The position numbers and the translations under genes were made by a program. From NCBI RefSeq assembly GCF_018122625.2, contig NZ_JAGQFT020000015.1, positions 1-60,243 on the forward strand: DNA of 60,243 nucleotides, given 5' to 3'. The notes beneath the pieces are model-generated. The model was not told the DNA's origin and ran no database searches. It saw only the letters and a list, made by a program, of their open reading frames with translations. The stretch is from Coralloluteibacterium stylophorae (lineage in GTDB: Bacteria; Pseudomonadota; Gammaproteobacteria; Xanthomonadales; Xanthomonadaceae). Of the stretch, positions 36,857 through 47,000 are shown piece by piece; the stretch's first letter is position 1; the number at the start of each line of letters is the position of its first letter.

Positions 36857-38235
36857 ACCGCCGCCTCCAGCGCCTCGGCCAGGCGCTCGACCGCGATCAC
36901 CTCGAGGCCCTTGAACGCGTTCTTCTTCGGCGCATTCGCCTTCGGCACGATCGCGCGACGGAAGCCGTGGGTGGCGGCCTCCTTGAGCCGCTCCTCGCCG
37001 TTGGGCACCGGGCGGATCTCGCCCGACAGCCCGACCTCGCCGAAGGCGACCGTCTTCTCCGGCAGCGGCGCGTCGCGCAGGCTCGACAGCACCGCCAGCA
37101 GCACCGGCAGGTCGGCGGCGGTTTCCTGCACGCGGATGCCGCCGACCACGTTGACGAAGACGTCCTGGTCGAACACGCCGACCCCGCCGTGCCGGTGCAG
37201 CACCGCCAGCAGCATCGCCATGCGGTTCTGCTCCAGGCCCAGCGCCACGCGGCGCGGATTGGCCAGCGGCGACTGGTCGACCAGGGCCTGCACCTCGACC
37301 ATCAGCGGGCGCGTGCCCTCGCGGGTCACCATCACCGCGCTGCCCGGATTGGCCGCGGCGCCGGAGAGGAAGATCGCCGAGGGGTTCGGCACCTCGCGCA
37401 GGCCCTTGTCGCCCATGGCAAACACGCCGAGCTCGTTGACCGCGCCGAAGCGGTTCTTGAACGCACGCAGCACGCGGAAGCGGCTGCCGGACTCGCCCTC
37501 GAAGTACAGCACCGCGTCGACCATGTGCTCGAGCACGCGCGGCCCGGCGATGCCGCCCTCCTTGGTCACGTGGCCGACCAGCAGCACGCTGGTGCCGGTC
37601 TCCTTGGCGAAACGGACCAGCCGCGCCGCGCTCTCGCGCACCTGGCTGACCGAGCCGGGCGCGGCGGTGAGCTGCTCGCTCCACAGGGTCTGGATGGAGT
37701 CGGCCACGATCAGCCGCGGCCCGCCTTCGACGCAGCGGGCGATGATCTTCTCGATGCAGGTCTCGGCCAGCGCCTGCAGGCTGTCCAGCGGCAGGCCCAG
37801 GCGCTGCGCGCGACCGGCGATCTGGCCGAGCGACTCCTCGCCGGTGACGTAGAGGCTGGGCAGGGCCTGGCCGATCGAGGCCAGCGCCTGGGTCAGCAGC
37901 GTGGACTTGCCGATGCCCGGGTCGCCGCCGACCAGGACCACCGAGCCCTCCACCAGGCCGCCGCCGAGCACGCGGTCGAGCTCGCCGATGCCGGTCGACA
38001 CCCGCACCTCGGCGGCCTGGCTGACGCTGGCCAGCGAGGTGATCCGCGCCTCGTCCACGCGCCCCGCCCAGCCGGCGTGCCGCGCCGGCGCGGCGCCGCC
38101 CTTGGCCGAGGCAGCCGGCTCGACGACGAATTCCGACAGCGTGTTCCAGGCCGCGCATTCGCCGCACTGGCCCTGCCACTTGTTGAAGCTGGCCCCGCAT
38201 TCGGAGCAGACGTAGGCGGTCTTGGCCTTGGCCAT
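36853..38235 (-). CDS. radA: DNA repair protein RadA/Sms
   Basis: A 460-residue RecA-like helicase that promotes branch migration in recombination. An N-terminal zinc finger is at residues about 9-26 (CSECGASFNKWQGQCGEC). Walker A GDPGIGKST follows near 95, then the RadA-specific KNRFG motif (AFKNRFGAVNE). A C-terminal Lon-like domain ends it (GEVGLSGEIRPVPNGEERL). The start at 38235 gives MAKAKTAYVCSECG, the family N-terminus; an upstream ATG is unlikely. Confidence 0.97.
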   Translation of the reverse strand: MAKAKTAYVCSECGASFNKWQGQCGECAAWNTLSEFVVEPAASAKGGAAPARHAGWAGRVDEARITSLASVSQAAEVRVSTGIGELDRVLGGGLVEGSVVLVGGDPGIGKSTLLTQALASIGQALPSLYVTGEESLGQIAGRAQRLGLPLDSLQALAETCIEKIIARCVEGGPRLIVADSIQTLWSEQLTAAPGSVSQVRESAARLVRFAKETGTSVLLVGHVTKEGGIAGPRVLEHMVDAVLYFEGESGSRFRVLRAFKNRFGAVNELGVFAMGDKGLREVPNPSAIFLSGAAANPGSAVMVTREGTRPLMVEVQALVDQSPLANPRRVALGLEQNRMAMLLAVLHRHGGVGVFDQDVFVNVVGGIRVQETAADLPVLLAVLSSLRDAPLPEKTVAFGEVGLSGEIRPVPNGEERLKEAATHGFRRAIVPKANAPKKNAFKGLEVIAVERLAEALEAAV

Positions 38236-38284
38236 GGCGGACTCGGGTCGAAGGAAGAGGCGCAGCTTAGGAGCGCGACGTCGC

Positions 38285-38563
38285 TCAGGGCGAGACAGGA
38301 CCCGTGGCGCCGCCAAGGGACCGGCTCGCGATGCTGCGCTGCTCGGCCCGGCGCCTGCCGACCTCCATCGCGGCGTCGACCGCGGCGGCCAGGGTCGGGA
38401 AGTAGTCGAGCTCGTCGTCGACCGCGGCCAACGGACGCATCGCCTCGTCGAGCACCGCCACGCGGGCGCCCCAGGGCGTCCCGCCGCCGACGTGGACCAG
38501 CCGCACCTCGACGATCGACCCGAGGTAACGCTCGCTGATCACCATTTCGTTCGGGCCACGCAT
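38285..38563 (-). CDS. small conserved-looking hypothetical protein
   Basis: A 92-residue soluble protein. The segment VEVRLVHVGGGTPWGARVAVLDE followed by DELDYFPTLAAAVDAAMEVGRR (split around residues 18-72) has the look of a folded alpha/beta domain. The start at 38563 follows a G-rich stretch; ATGs at 38590 and 38545 are alternatives. It lies 49 bases upstream of radA in the same direction. No family was recognised. Confidence 0.55.
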   Translation of the reverse strand: MRGPNEMVISERYLGSIVEVRLVHVGGGTPWGARVAVLDEAMRPLAAVDDELDYFPTLAAAVDAAMEVGRRRAEQRSIASRSLGGATGPVSP

Positions 38564-38685
38564 CCCGGCGCCCTGCCCCCTGCTCCCCATCGAACGAGTT
38601 TGCCACAGCCCTCCGCGAAGACCGCCGATGGCCACGACGCCCGCCGGACGGACTGCGCGCCCGTTCGCCCGCGCGCGGGCGACCC

Positions 38686-39441
38686 TCAGAACTGGTCGGC
38701 CAGCGGCGTCCGCGGCAGGGCGTTGAGGCGGACCGCGACGAAGTCGATGTGCCGCCCGGCCAGCTCGCGCGCCCGCGGCGCATCGCGCGCGACGATGGCC
38801 TCGTGGATCGCCCGATGCTGGACGCGCAGGGCCGCGGCGGCCTCGGACTGCGGCTCCAGACCGGCCAGGCTGAGCTGGATGTGGTCGTGCAGCAGCGTCA
38901 GCAGCGAGTTCATCAGGGTCACGAACACCGGATTGTGGCTGGCGCCGGCGATCGCCCGGTGGAAGCCGATGTCGGCCTCGATCTGCCCGCGCCGGTCGTT
39001 GCCGCGGTACGCGGCGTCGACCGCCTCGAACGCCTGCCGCAGCACCGGCAGGTCGGCCTCGGTGTGGCGGATCGCGGCCAGGCCGGTGGCGCGACGCTCG
39101 AGCATGTGCCTGAACTCGATCAGGTCGCCCTGCAGCGCCGGATGGCGCATCGCCATGTCGCTCCATACCTGCGCCGCATGCCGCTCGTCGCGCGAGGCGA
39201 CATAGGTCCCGGCGCCGCGGCGGCGCACCAGCATGCCACGGGCCACCAGGGTTGCGACGGCATCGCGGACGGTCGCGCGCGACACCCGGTGCAGCGCCGC
39301 GAGCGCGCGCTCGGAGGGCAGCCGCTGCGCGGCGCCGAAGCGTCCGGCGGCGATCTCCGCCTCCAGCGCGGCAACCAGCCGTGCCGCGCGCTCGGGGGGC
39401 GGCGCGGGATCGGCGATGGCAGCGATGGACGCAGGCGACAT
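38686..39441 (-). CDS. lldR: GntR/FadR-family regulator, LldR type
   Basis: A 251-residue regulator. The N-terminal winged helix (residues about 25-80) has the FadR-subfamily LPSERALAALHRVSRATVRDAV recognition region and wing RRRGAGTYVA. The C-terminal FCD all-helical ligand domain has the conserved metal-binding histidines in FHRAIAGASHN and HRAIHEAI. It is divergent from lutACB with a perfect TGGT-N3-ACCA operator between, so L-lactate-responsive repression is the likely role, as for E. coli LldR. The ATG at 39441 is chosen because upstream codons would overlap the operator. Confidence 0.88.
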   Translation of the reverse strand: MSPASIAAIADPAPPPERAARLVAALEAEIAAGRFGAAQRLPSERALAALHRVSRATVRDAVATLVARGMLVRRRGAGTYVASRDERHAAQVWSDMAMRHPALQGDLIEFRHMLERRATGLAAIRHTEADLPVLRQAFEAVDAAYRGNDRRGQIEADIGFHRAIAGASHNPVFVTLMNSLLTLLHDHIQLSLAGLEPQSEAAAALRVQHRAIHEAIVARDAPRARELAGRHIDFVAVRLNALPRTPLADQF

Positions 39442-39456
39442 GGCGGCGCTTCCCGG

Positions 39457-39471
39457 ATTGGTCGGACCAAT
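39457..39471. promoter_or_regulatory. LldR/FadR-type operator
   Basis: ATTGGTC-G-GACCAAT is a perfect 15-base dyad containing TGGT-N3-ACCA, the FadR-subfamily consensus. It sits 15 bases upstream of the lldR start and 58 bases before lutA, in the divergent promoter. Confidence 0.85.
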
Positions 39472-39529
39472 GATACGCCCGCGGCCGCGCGCGGCAGGCT
39501 GCACCGGTCCCGCAGCAAGGCTGCCCCTC

Positions 39530-40297
39530 ATGCCCAGCCCCGACACCCCCGGCGACGTCTACCTGTTCGCGACCTGCGTCATCGACCTCGTCAGCCCGGA
39601 TGCCGGCGAGGACGCGGTCGAGGTGCTGGAGCGGCTCGGCGTCCGCGTCCACTTCCCGCAGGACCAGACCTGCTGCGGCCAGCCCGCCTACACCACCGGC
39701 TACCCGGAGGAGGCGCGCCGGGTGGCGGCGGCGCAGCTCGACCTGTTCCCCGAGCCCTGGCCGATCGTGGTGCCCTCCGGCTCCTGCGGCGGGATGATGG
39801 TCCATCACTGGCCGCGCCTGTTCGCCGGCGATCCCGTGCGCGGCCCGAAGGCCGACGCGATCGCCGCGCGCGTGGTCGAGTTCATGGCCTTCGTCGCGCC
39901 GCGGCTCGACCCGGGCCTGCTCGCCGAGGCGCCGCCGACCCGGGTGTGCCTGCATACCTCCTGCACCGCGCGCCGCGAGATGGGCGCGCACCGCACCGGC
40001 AGCGAGCTGCTGCGCTCGCTGCCCGGCGTGGAGCTTGCGGTGCACGACCACGAGCCGGAGTGCTGCGGCTTCGGCGGCACCTTCTCGGTCAAGCACCCGG
40101 AGATCTCGGCGGCGATGGCGCAGGACAAGACCGACGCCCTGCTGGCCACCGGCAGCGACGGCTTCGTCAGCGGCGACTGCGGCTGCCTGCTCAACCTCAA
40201 CGGCACGCTGGAGAAGCGCGGCGCGCCGCTGCGCGGCCGCCACGTCGCCAGCTTCCTGCGCGAGCGCATGGATGCCGCCGGGGGGACGCGCGCATGA
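39530..40297 (+). CDS. lutA: L-lactate utilisation protein LutA (Fe-S oxidoreductase)
   Basis: A 255-residue subunit of the LutABC complex that oxidises L-lactate to pyruvate independently of LldD. Two CCG domains carry the cysteine sets: DQTCCGQPAYTTGYPEEA (about residue 43) with PSGSCGGMM, and HTSCTAR with PECCGFGGTFSVKHPEIS (about residue 183) followed by SGDCGCLLN. The ATG at 39530 gives the family-like N-terminus DVYLFATCVIDL. The 3' end overlaps lutC by ATGA. The order here is lutA-lutC-lutB. Confidence 0.93.
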   Translation: MPSPDTPGDVYLFATCVIDLVSPDAGEDAVEVLERLGVRVHFPQDQTCCGQPAYTTGYPEEARRVAAAQLDLFPEPWPIVVPSGSCGGMMVHHWPRLFAGDPVRGPKADAIAARVVEFMAFVAPRLDPGLLAEAPPTRVCLHTSCTARREMGAHRTGSELLRSLPGVELAVHDHEPECCGFGGTFSVKHPEISAAMAQDKTDALLATGSDGFVSGDCGCLLNLNGTLEKRGAPLRGRHVASFLRERMDAAGGTRA

Positions 40298-40992
40298 GCC
40301 GCGACCTCGCCGCCCACGGCCGCCGCGCCCGTGCGGCCATCTTCGACCGGCTCGGCGACGCGACGCCGCCGGTGCCGAAGCCCGCGCCGGCGCTGGCACC
40401 CTGGTATGCGGCGCAGGCCGCCGCGCATACGGGCACCGACCGCGTCGCGCGCTTCGTGGCGGCCGCGACCGCCTGGCACGCGCAGGTGGTCGAGACGACG
40501 CCGACCGCCTGGGCCGACGCAGTGGCCGATCTCGTCGCCGAACACGGCATCCGTAATCCCATGGCCGGCCCCGACACCGCCATCGCCGCCGCGCTCGACG
40601 CGCGCCTGGCGCGGACGGCCGCGCGCCTGCACTGGTATGCGCGCGACCTGGAGACGGACAAGGACCTGCTGTTCGACACCGTCGACTGCGGCGTCACCAC
40701 CGCCCGCGGCGGTATCGCCGAGACCGGCAGCCTGGTGCTGTGGCCGGACGCACGTGAACCGCGCACGCTGTCGCTGGTGCCGCCGATGCACATCGCCGTG
40801 CTCCACGCCGACGCCCTGGTCGACACCCTGCACGAGGCGATGACGGGCCAGCGCTGGGCCGATGCCCTGCCGACCAACGCCCTGCTCGTCACCGGCCCCT
40901 CCAAGACCGCCGACATCCAGCGCCTGCTCGTCTACGGTGCGCACGGCCCGAAGCGGCTGGCCATCGTCCTGATCCGGAACGACCCGTCATGA
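40294..40992 (+). CDS. lutC: L-lactate utilisation protein LutC (LUD domain)
   Basis: A 232-residue LUD-domain (DUF162) protein. Family segments are VDCGVTTARGGIAETGSLVLW (about residues 129-149, described in part), TLSLVPPMHIAVL and VTGPSKTADIQRLLVYGAHGPKRL near the C-terminus. It works with LutA and LutB in lactate oxidation. Translational overlaps with lutA (ATGA at 40294) and lutB (40989) show tight coupling. The N-terminal 45 residues are Ala/Pro-rich. Confidence 0.92.
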   Translation: MSRDLAAHGRRARAAIFDRLGDATPPVPKPAPALAPWYAAQAAAHTGTDRVARFVAAATAWHAQVVETTPTAWADAVADLVAEHGIRNPMAGPDTAIAAALDARLARTAARLHWYARDLETDKDLLFDTVDCGVTTARGGIAETGSLVLWPDAREPRTLSLVPPMHIAVLHADALVDTLHEAMTGQRWADALPTNALLVTGPSKTADIQRLLVYGAHGPKRLAIVLIRNDPS

Positions 40993-42461
40993 CCGACACC
41001 CTGCCGCTCGCCGATCCCGCGGCCTTCCACCGCAACGCCCGCCGCGCGGTGGCCGACCCGCACCTGCGCGGCAGCTTCCGCGGGGCGATGGACTTCCTGA
41101 TGGACAAGCGCGCCGCGCAGTTCCCGGAGCGCGCCGGCTTCGAGGCGCTGCGCGACCTCGGCCGCGCGATCCGCCAGCACGCGCTGGCGAACCTGCCCGC
41201 CCTGCTCGAGCGCCTGGAGGAGCGGCTGGCCGCCAACGGCGTGCAGGTGCACTGGGCCGAGGACGCGGCGGACGCCAACCGCATCTTCGCCGCCATCGCC
41301 GAGCGCCACGCCGCGGCGACGATGGTCAAGGGCAAGTCCATGGTCAGCGAGGAGATCGAGCTCAACCACCGCATGGCCGAGCGCGGCGTCGAGTGCGTCG
41401 AGACCGACATGGGCGAGTACATCCTGCAGCTCGACGGGGACCGCCCCAGCCACATCATCATGCCGGCGATCCACAAGACCAAGGAGGACGTGGCCGCGAT
41501 CTTCGACACCCACCTCCCGGGCGCCGGCTACACCGAGGACGTCGACGAACTGATCGCCATCGGCCGCCGCAGCCTGCGCAGCCGCTTCAAGGACGCGCGG
41601 ATCGGCGTGTCCGGGGTCAACTTCCTGGTCGCCGAGACCGGGTCGCTGGTGCTGGTCGAGAACGAGGGCAACGGGCGCATGGCGACCAGCGTGCCCGACG
41701 TCCATGTCGCGATCACCGGCATCGAGAAGGTGATCGAGAAGCTCGAGCACGTGGCCCCGCTCTACACCCTGCTGACCCGCTCCGCGACCGGCCAGGCGGT
41801 GACCACCTACCTCAACGTCATCACCGGCCCGCGCCGCACGGGCGAGCGCGACGGCCCGCGCGAGCTGCACCTGGTGCTCCTCGACAACGGCCGCACCCAG
41901 GCCTACCGCGAGGCGCGCTTCCGCGAGACGCTGCAGTGCATCCGCTGCGGCGCCTGCATGAACCACTGCCCGGTGTACGCACGCGTCGGCGGGCTCAGCT
42001 ACGGCACCACCTATCCCGGCCCGATCGGATCGATCATCTCGCCGCACCTGATGGGCCTGGACGCGACCCGCCACCTGCCGACGGCCTCGAGCCTGTGCGG
42101 CGCCTGCGGCGAGGTCTGCCCGGTCGGCATCCCGATCCCGGAGCTTTTGACCAGGCTGCGCGAGGCCGGACGCCACGACCGCCCCGCCCCGGGCCAGGAC
42201 GCCCCGCTGGCCGGCCAGGGCAGCGTCGCCTCCTGGCGCGAACGGATGACCTGGAAGGCATGGCGGACGCTCAACGTGCACCCGCGCCTGTACCGCGCCT
42301 TCGTCCGCCTGGCCTCGACCTTCCGCGCGCTCGCGCCGCCGCGGCAGGCGGGCTGGACCCGCTCGCGCGTGCCGATCCGCCCCGCGGCGCGGCCGCTGCG
42401 GGAACGACTGCGGGCGCGCGCGGAGGCACGCGTAGACTCGGCGCGCACCAGGGCCGGCTGA
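40989..42461 (+). CDS. lutB: L-lactate utilisation protein LutB (2x[4Fe-4S])
   Basis: A 490-residue iron-sulfur protein. The N-terminal LUD domain includes KGKSMVSEEIELNHRM (about residues 117-132) and GVSGVNFLVAETGSLVLVEN. Two ferredoxin clusters follow: CIRCGACMNHCPVY from residue 317 and CGACGEVCPVGIPIPELL from residue 370. It probably passes electrons from lactate to the quinone pool with LutA. It is the last of three coupled genes. No lactate permease gene is present next to the cluster. Confidence 0.94.
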   Translation: MTDTLPLADPAAFHRNARRAVADPHLRGSFRGAMDFLMDKRAAQFPERAGFEALRDLGRAIRQHALANLPALLERLEERLAANGVQVHWAEDAADANRIFAAIAERHAAATMVKGKSMVSEEIELNHRMAERGVECVETDMGEYILQLDGDRPSHIIMPAIHKTKEDVAAIFDTHLPGAGYTEDVDELIAIGRRSLRSRFKDARIGVSGVNFLVAETGSLVLVENEGNGRMATSVPDVHVAITGIEKVIEKLEHVAPLYTLLTRSATGQAVTTYLNVITGPRRTGERDGPRELHLVLLDNGRTQAYREARFRETLQCIRCGACMNHCPVYARVGGLSYGTTYPGPIGSIISPHLMGLDATRHLPTASSLCGACGEVCPVGIPIPELLTRLREAGRHDRPAPGQDAPLAGQGSVASWRERMTWKAWRTLNVHPRLYRAFVRLASTFRALAPPRQAGWTRSRVPIRPAARPLRERLRARAEARVDSARTRAG

Positions 42462-42507
42462 GCGGGCCCATACCGGACAGCGGCCGCCGCGGCGGCGAGG
42501 AGATTCC

Positions 42508-44523
<2,016 letters not shown>

Positions 44524-44570
44524 GGCGCAGCGCACCCCTGCGCACGCGCGTCGCGACGGCGGCGCAAAGA

Positions 44571-44598
44571 AGAAGGCCCGGCGCGAGCCGGGCCTTCT
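44571..44598. terminator. bidirectional terminator
   Basis: A perfect 12-bp stem, AGAAGGCCCGGC / GCCGGGCCTTCT, with a GCGA tetraloop between the convergent regulator and alcohol dehydrogenase genes. Confidence 0.9.
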
Positions 44599-44622
44599 GG
44601 TTGCCGCCTGTGCTGCGAGACG

Positions 44623-46917
44623 TCAGAGCTTGTCGTCCGCCTGCGGCGCCAGCTTGGTGCCGCGGGCCGGCCCGTTCAGCGTCTCCAGCGCCTCGGGCGT
44701 CAGCCCGCTGGGCAGCGCATCGCCCTCGACCTCGCGCTCGGCACCCTCGACGCGGCCGGCGGCCAGGTCCTTCTTCAGGTCCCAGGCGCGCTTGACCAGG
44801 TAGGCGTGGATGGTCTGCACCTGGTCCATCGTCAGCGTCTCGGCGTAGGACGGCATGCCCTTGTTCGCGCGGCCGCCGTAGACGATGCCCGGGAAGGCGA
44901 CGTGGTTCTCGGCCGACAGGCGGCGCAGGTCCGGCACGATGCCGCCGCTGACCGCATTGATGCCGTGGCACTGCGAGCAGTTGTCGTTGTAGAGCCCGCG
45001 GCCGGCGTTGACGGTGGCGGTGTCGGCCGTGGCTTCCGGCGGCTCGGGATCGGCCAGGTCCGGGAAGTCCGGCTCGGGAAGCACCGCGTCGCCGCCGATC
45101 TTGTAGGTCAGCACCTGCGCCCACGGCCGCACGCCGGCATTGAGCGAGGCGCCGCCGGCGAAGGTCGAGAACGCGCCGCCCCAGCCGGCCATGAAGGTGA
45201 CGTACTGCTCGCCGTCGACGGTGTAGGTCACCGGCGCCGCCATCACGCCGGTGTGCGCCGGCGACTCCCACAGCTTGCGGCCGCTGTCGGCGGCGTAGGC
45301 CACCACCCGCCCGTCGGCCGTGCCCTCGAACACCAGGTTGCCGGCGGTGGTCAGCGTGCCGCCGTTGAAGATGGTGATGTAGGGCTGCTCCCAGACCTTC
45401 TCCTGCTTGACCGGATCCCAGGCGATCAGCATGCCCTTCCACTGGTCGGCCCAGCGCTTCATGTCGTCGGCATCGTCCTCCATGCCTGCCGCGGCCACGC
45501 CGAGCTGGTAGAAGTGCTTGCGCGGCGAGTAGCCGGGATCCTTCACGTTCTCGTAGACCACGCCGAAGATGTGCGCGGGGATGTAGACCAGGCCGGTCTG
45601 CGGGTTGTAGGACATCGGCTGCCAGTCGTGGCCGCCCCAGAAGCCAGGCTGCACGTACTTCTTGCCGTTCTCCTCGAGCCAGTACTTGCCCTGCTCGGTG
45701 AAGTTCGGGCGGCCGGTCTCTAGGTCGACGCCGTCGGCCCAGTTCATCGGCACGTAGGCCTCGGCCGAGATCAGCTCGCCGTCGGTGCGGTCGATGACGT
45801 AGAAGAAGCCGTTCTTCGGCGCCTGCATCAGCACCTTGCGCGTGCGCCCGTCGATTTCCAGCTCGGTCAGGATCATGTGCTGGGTGGCGGTGAAGTCCCA
45901 GGCGTCGCCGGGCGTGGTCTGGTAGTGCCAGGCGTATTCGCCGGTGTCGGCATCGACCGCGACGATCGACGACAGGAACAGGTTGTCGCCCTTGCCCTCG
46001 CTGCGCGTGCCGTAGTTCCAGTAGGAGGCGTTGCCGACGCCGATGTAGAGCAGGTTGAGTTCCGGGTCGTAGGCGAAGGAGTCCCACGCCGTGCCGCCGC
46101 CGCCCTGCGCGACCCAGTTGTCGCCGTGCCAGGTCTTGACCGCCATCTCCAGCGCCGCGTTCTCCTGCGGCTTGGCCGGATCGCCGGGCACGGTGAAGAA
46201 GCGCCAGGCCTGTTCGCCGGTCTCGGCGTCGTAGGCGGTGACGTAGCCGCGCACGCCGAACTCGGCGCCGCCGTTGCCGATGATCACCTTGCTGTCGCCG
46301 ACCACGCGCGGCGCGCCGGTGATGCCGTAGCTGCGCGTGCGGTCGATGATGGTGTCGATGTCCCACAGGCGCTTGCCGGTCTTGGCGTCGATGGCCACCA
46401 GGCGGCCGTCGAGGGTACCGACGTAGAGCTTGCCCTCCCATGCCGCCAGGCCGCGGTTGACCGCGTCGCAGCAGAACTCGCCGGCCTTGAGGCGGTCGAC
46501 TTCGGGATCGTGCTTCCACAGCAGCTCGCCGGTGCGGGCGTCGAAGGCGTAGACCACCGAGAACGCGCCGGTGGTGTACATCACCCCGTCGACGACCAGT
46601 GGCGTGGCCTCGACGCCGCGGTCGAAGTCGAGCTTGTAGCTCCAGGCCAGGCCGAGCTGGTCGACGTTCTCGTCGGTAATCTGCTTCAGCGGGCTGAAGC
46701 GGGTCTCGCCGTAGTTGCGGCCGTGGCTCATCCAGTTGCCGGGCTCGGCGTCGGCGTTGCGGATGCGCGCGCCGTCGACGTCGGCCGGGGCGCGGTCGGC
46801 CGCCCACGCGGACGTGGCCAGGGCCAGGGCGAAGGCGCCGAGCGCGAGGCCGGCGAGGCGACGGGACGTGCCTGGGCGCTGGTCCGCGGACGCAGGCGCC
46901 TGGGTGGGATGCTTCAT
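44623..46917 (-). CDS. PQQ-dependent quinohemoprotein alcohol dehydrogenase
   Basis: A 764-residue periplasmic enzyme oxidising alcohols to aldehydes. A signal peptide covers residues 1-40 (hydrophobic LAGLALGAFALALA, cleavage after SAWA). An eight-bladed propeller carries the vicinal disulfide C149-C150 (EFCCDAVNRG) over PQQ, and repeated GxxxW propeller docking segments such as AFDARTGELLWKHD. The C-terminal cytochrome c domain has CSQCH at about 646-650. This is the type II quinohemoprotein layout (soluble, one heme). The substrate cannot be read from sequence. A GGGAGGAAAC ribosome site precedes the ATG at 46917. Third gene of a sigma54-type operon. No pqq synthesis genes are in the window. 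Confidence 0.95.
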   Translation of the reverse strand: MKHPTQAPASADQRPGTSRRLAGLALGAFALALATSAWAADRAPADVDGARIRNADAEPGNWMSHGRNYGETRFSPLKQITDENVDQLGLAWSYKLDFDRGVEATPLVVDGVMYTTGAFSVVYAFDARTGELLWKHDPEVDRLKAGEFCCDAVNRGLAAWEGKLYVGTLDGRLVAIDAKTGKRLWDIDTIIDRTRSYGITGAPRVVGDSKVIIGNGGAEFGVRGYVTAYDAETGEQAWRFFTVPGDPAKPQENAALEMAVKTWHGDNWVAQGGGGTAWDSFAYDPELNLLYIGVGNASYWNYGTRSEGKGDNLFLSSIVAVDADTGEYAWHYQTTPGDAWDFTATQHMILTELEIDGRTRKVLMQAPKNGFFYVIDRTDGELISAEAYVPMNWADGVDLETGRPNFTEQGKYWLEENGKKYVQPGFWGGHDWQPMSYNPQTGLVYIPAHIFGVVYENVKDPGYSPRKHFYQLGVAAAGMEDDADDMKRWADQWKGMLIAWDPVKQEKVWEQPYITIFNGGTLTTAGNLVFEGTADGRVVAYAADSGRKLWESPAHTGVMAAPVTYTVDGEQYVTFMAGWGGAFSTFAGGASLNAGVRPWAQVLTYKIGGDAVLPEPDFPDLADPEPPEATADTATVNAGRGLYNDNCSQCHGINAVSGGIVPDLRRLSAENHVAFPGIVYGGRANKGMPSYAETLTMDQVQTIHAYLVKRAWDLKKDLAAGRVEGAEREVEGDALPSGLTPEALETLNGPARGTKLAPQADDKL

Positions 46918-47000
46918 CGGTGGTTTCCTCCCTCTCGTGAATCGGGCGGCGCGGCGGATGGGCCGGCGCCGCCGGTGTTGGTGGCGGATGGCGGGCGCCG

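Noticed and set aside
44623-46917. A methanol dehydrogenase (XoxF/MxaF)
   Set aside because: The C-terminal CSQCH heme domain and overall length fit quinohemoprotein alcohol dehydrogenases; XoxF and MxaF lack this domain. No mxa or pqq genes are present.
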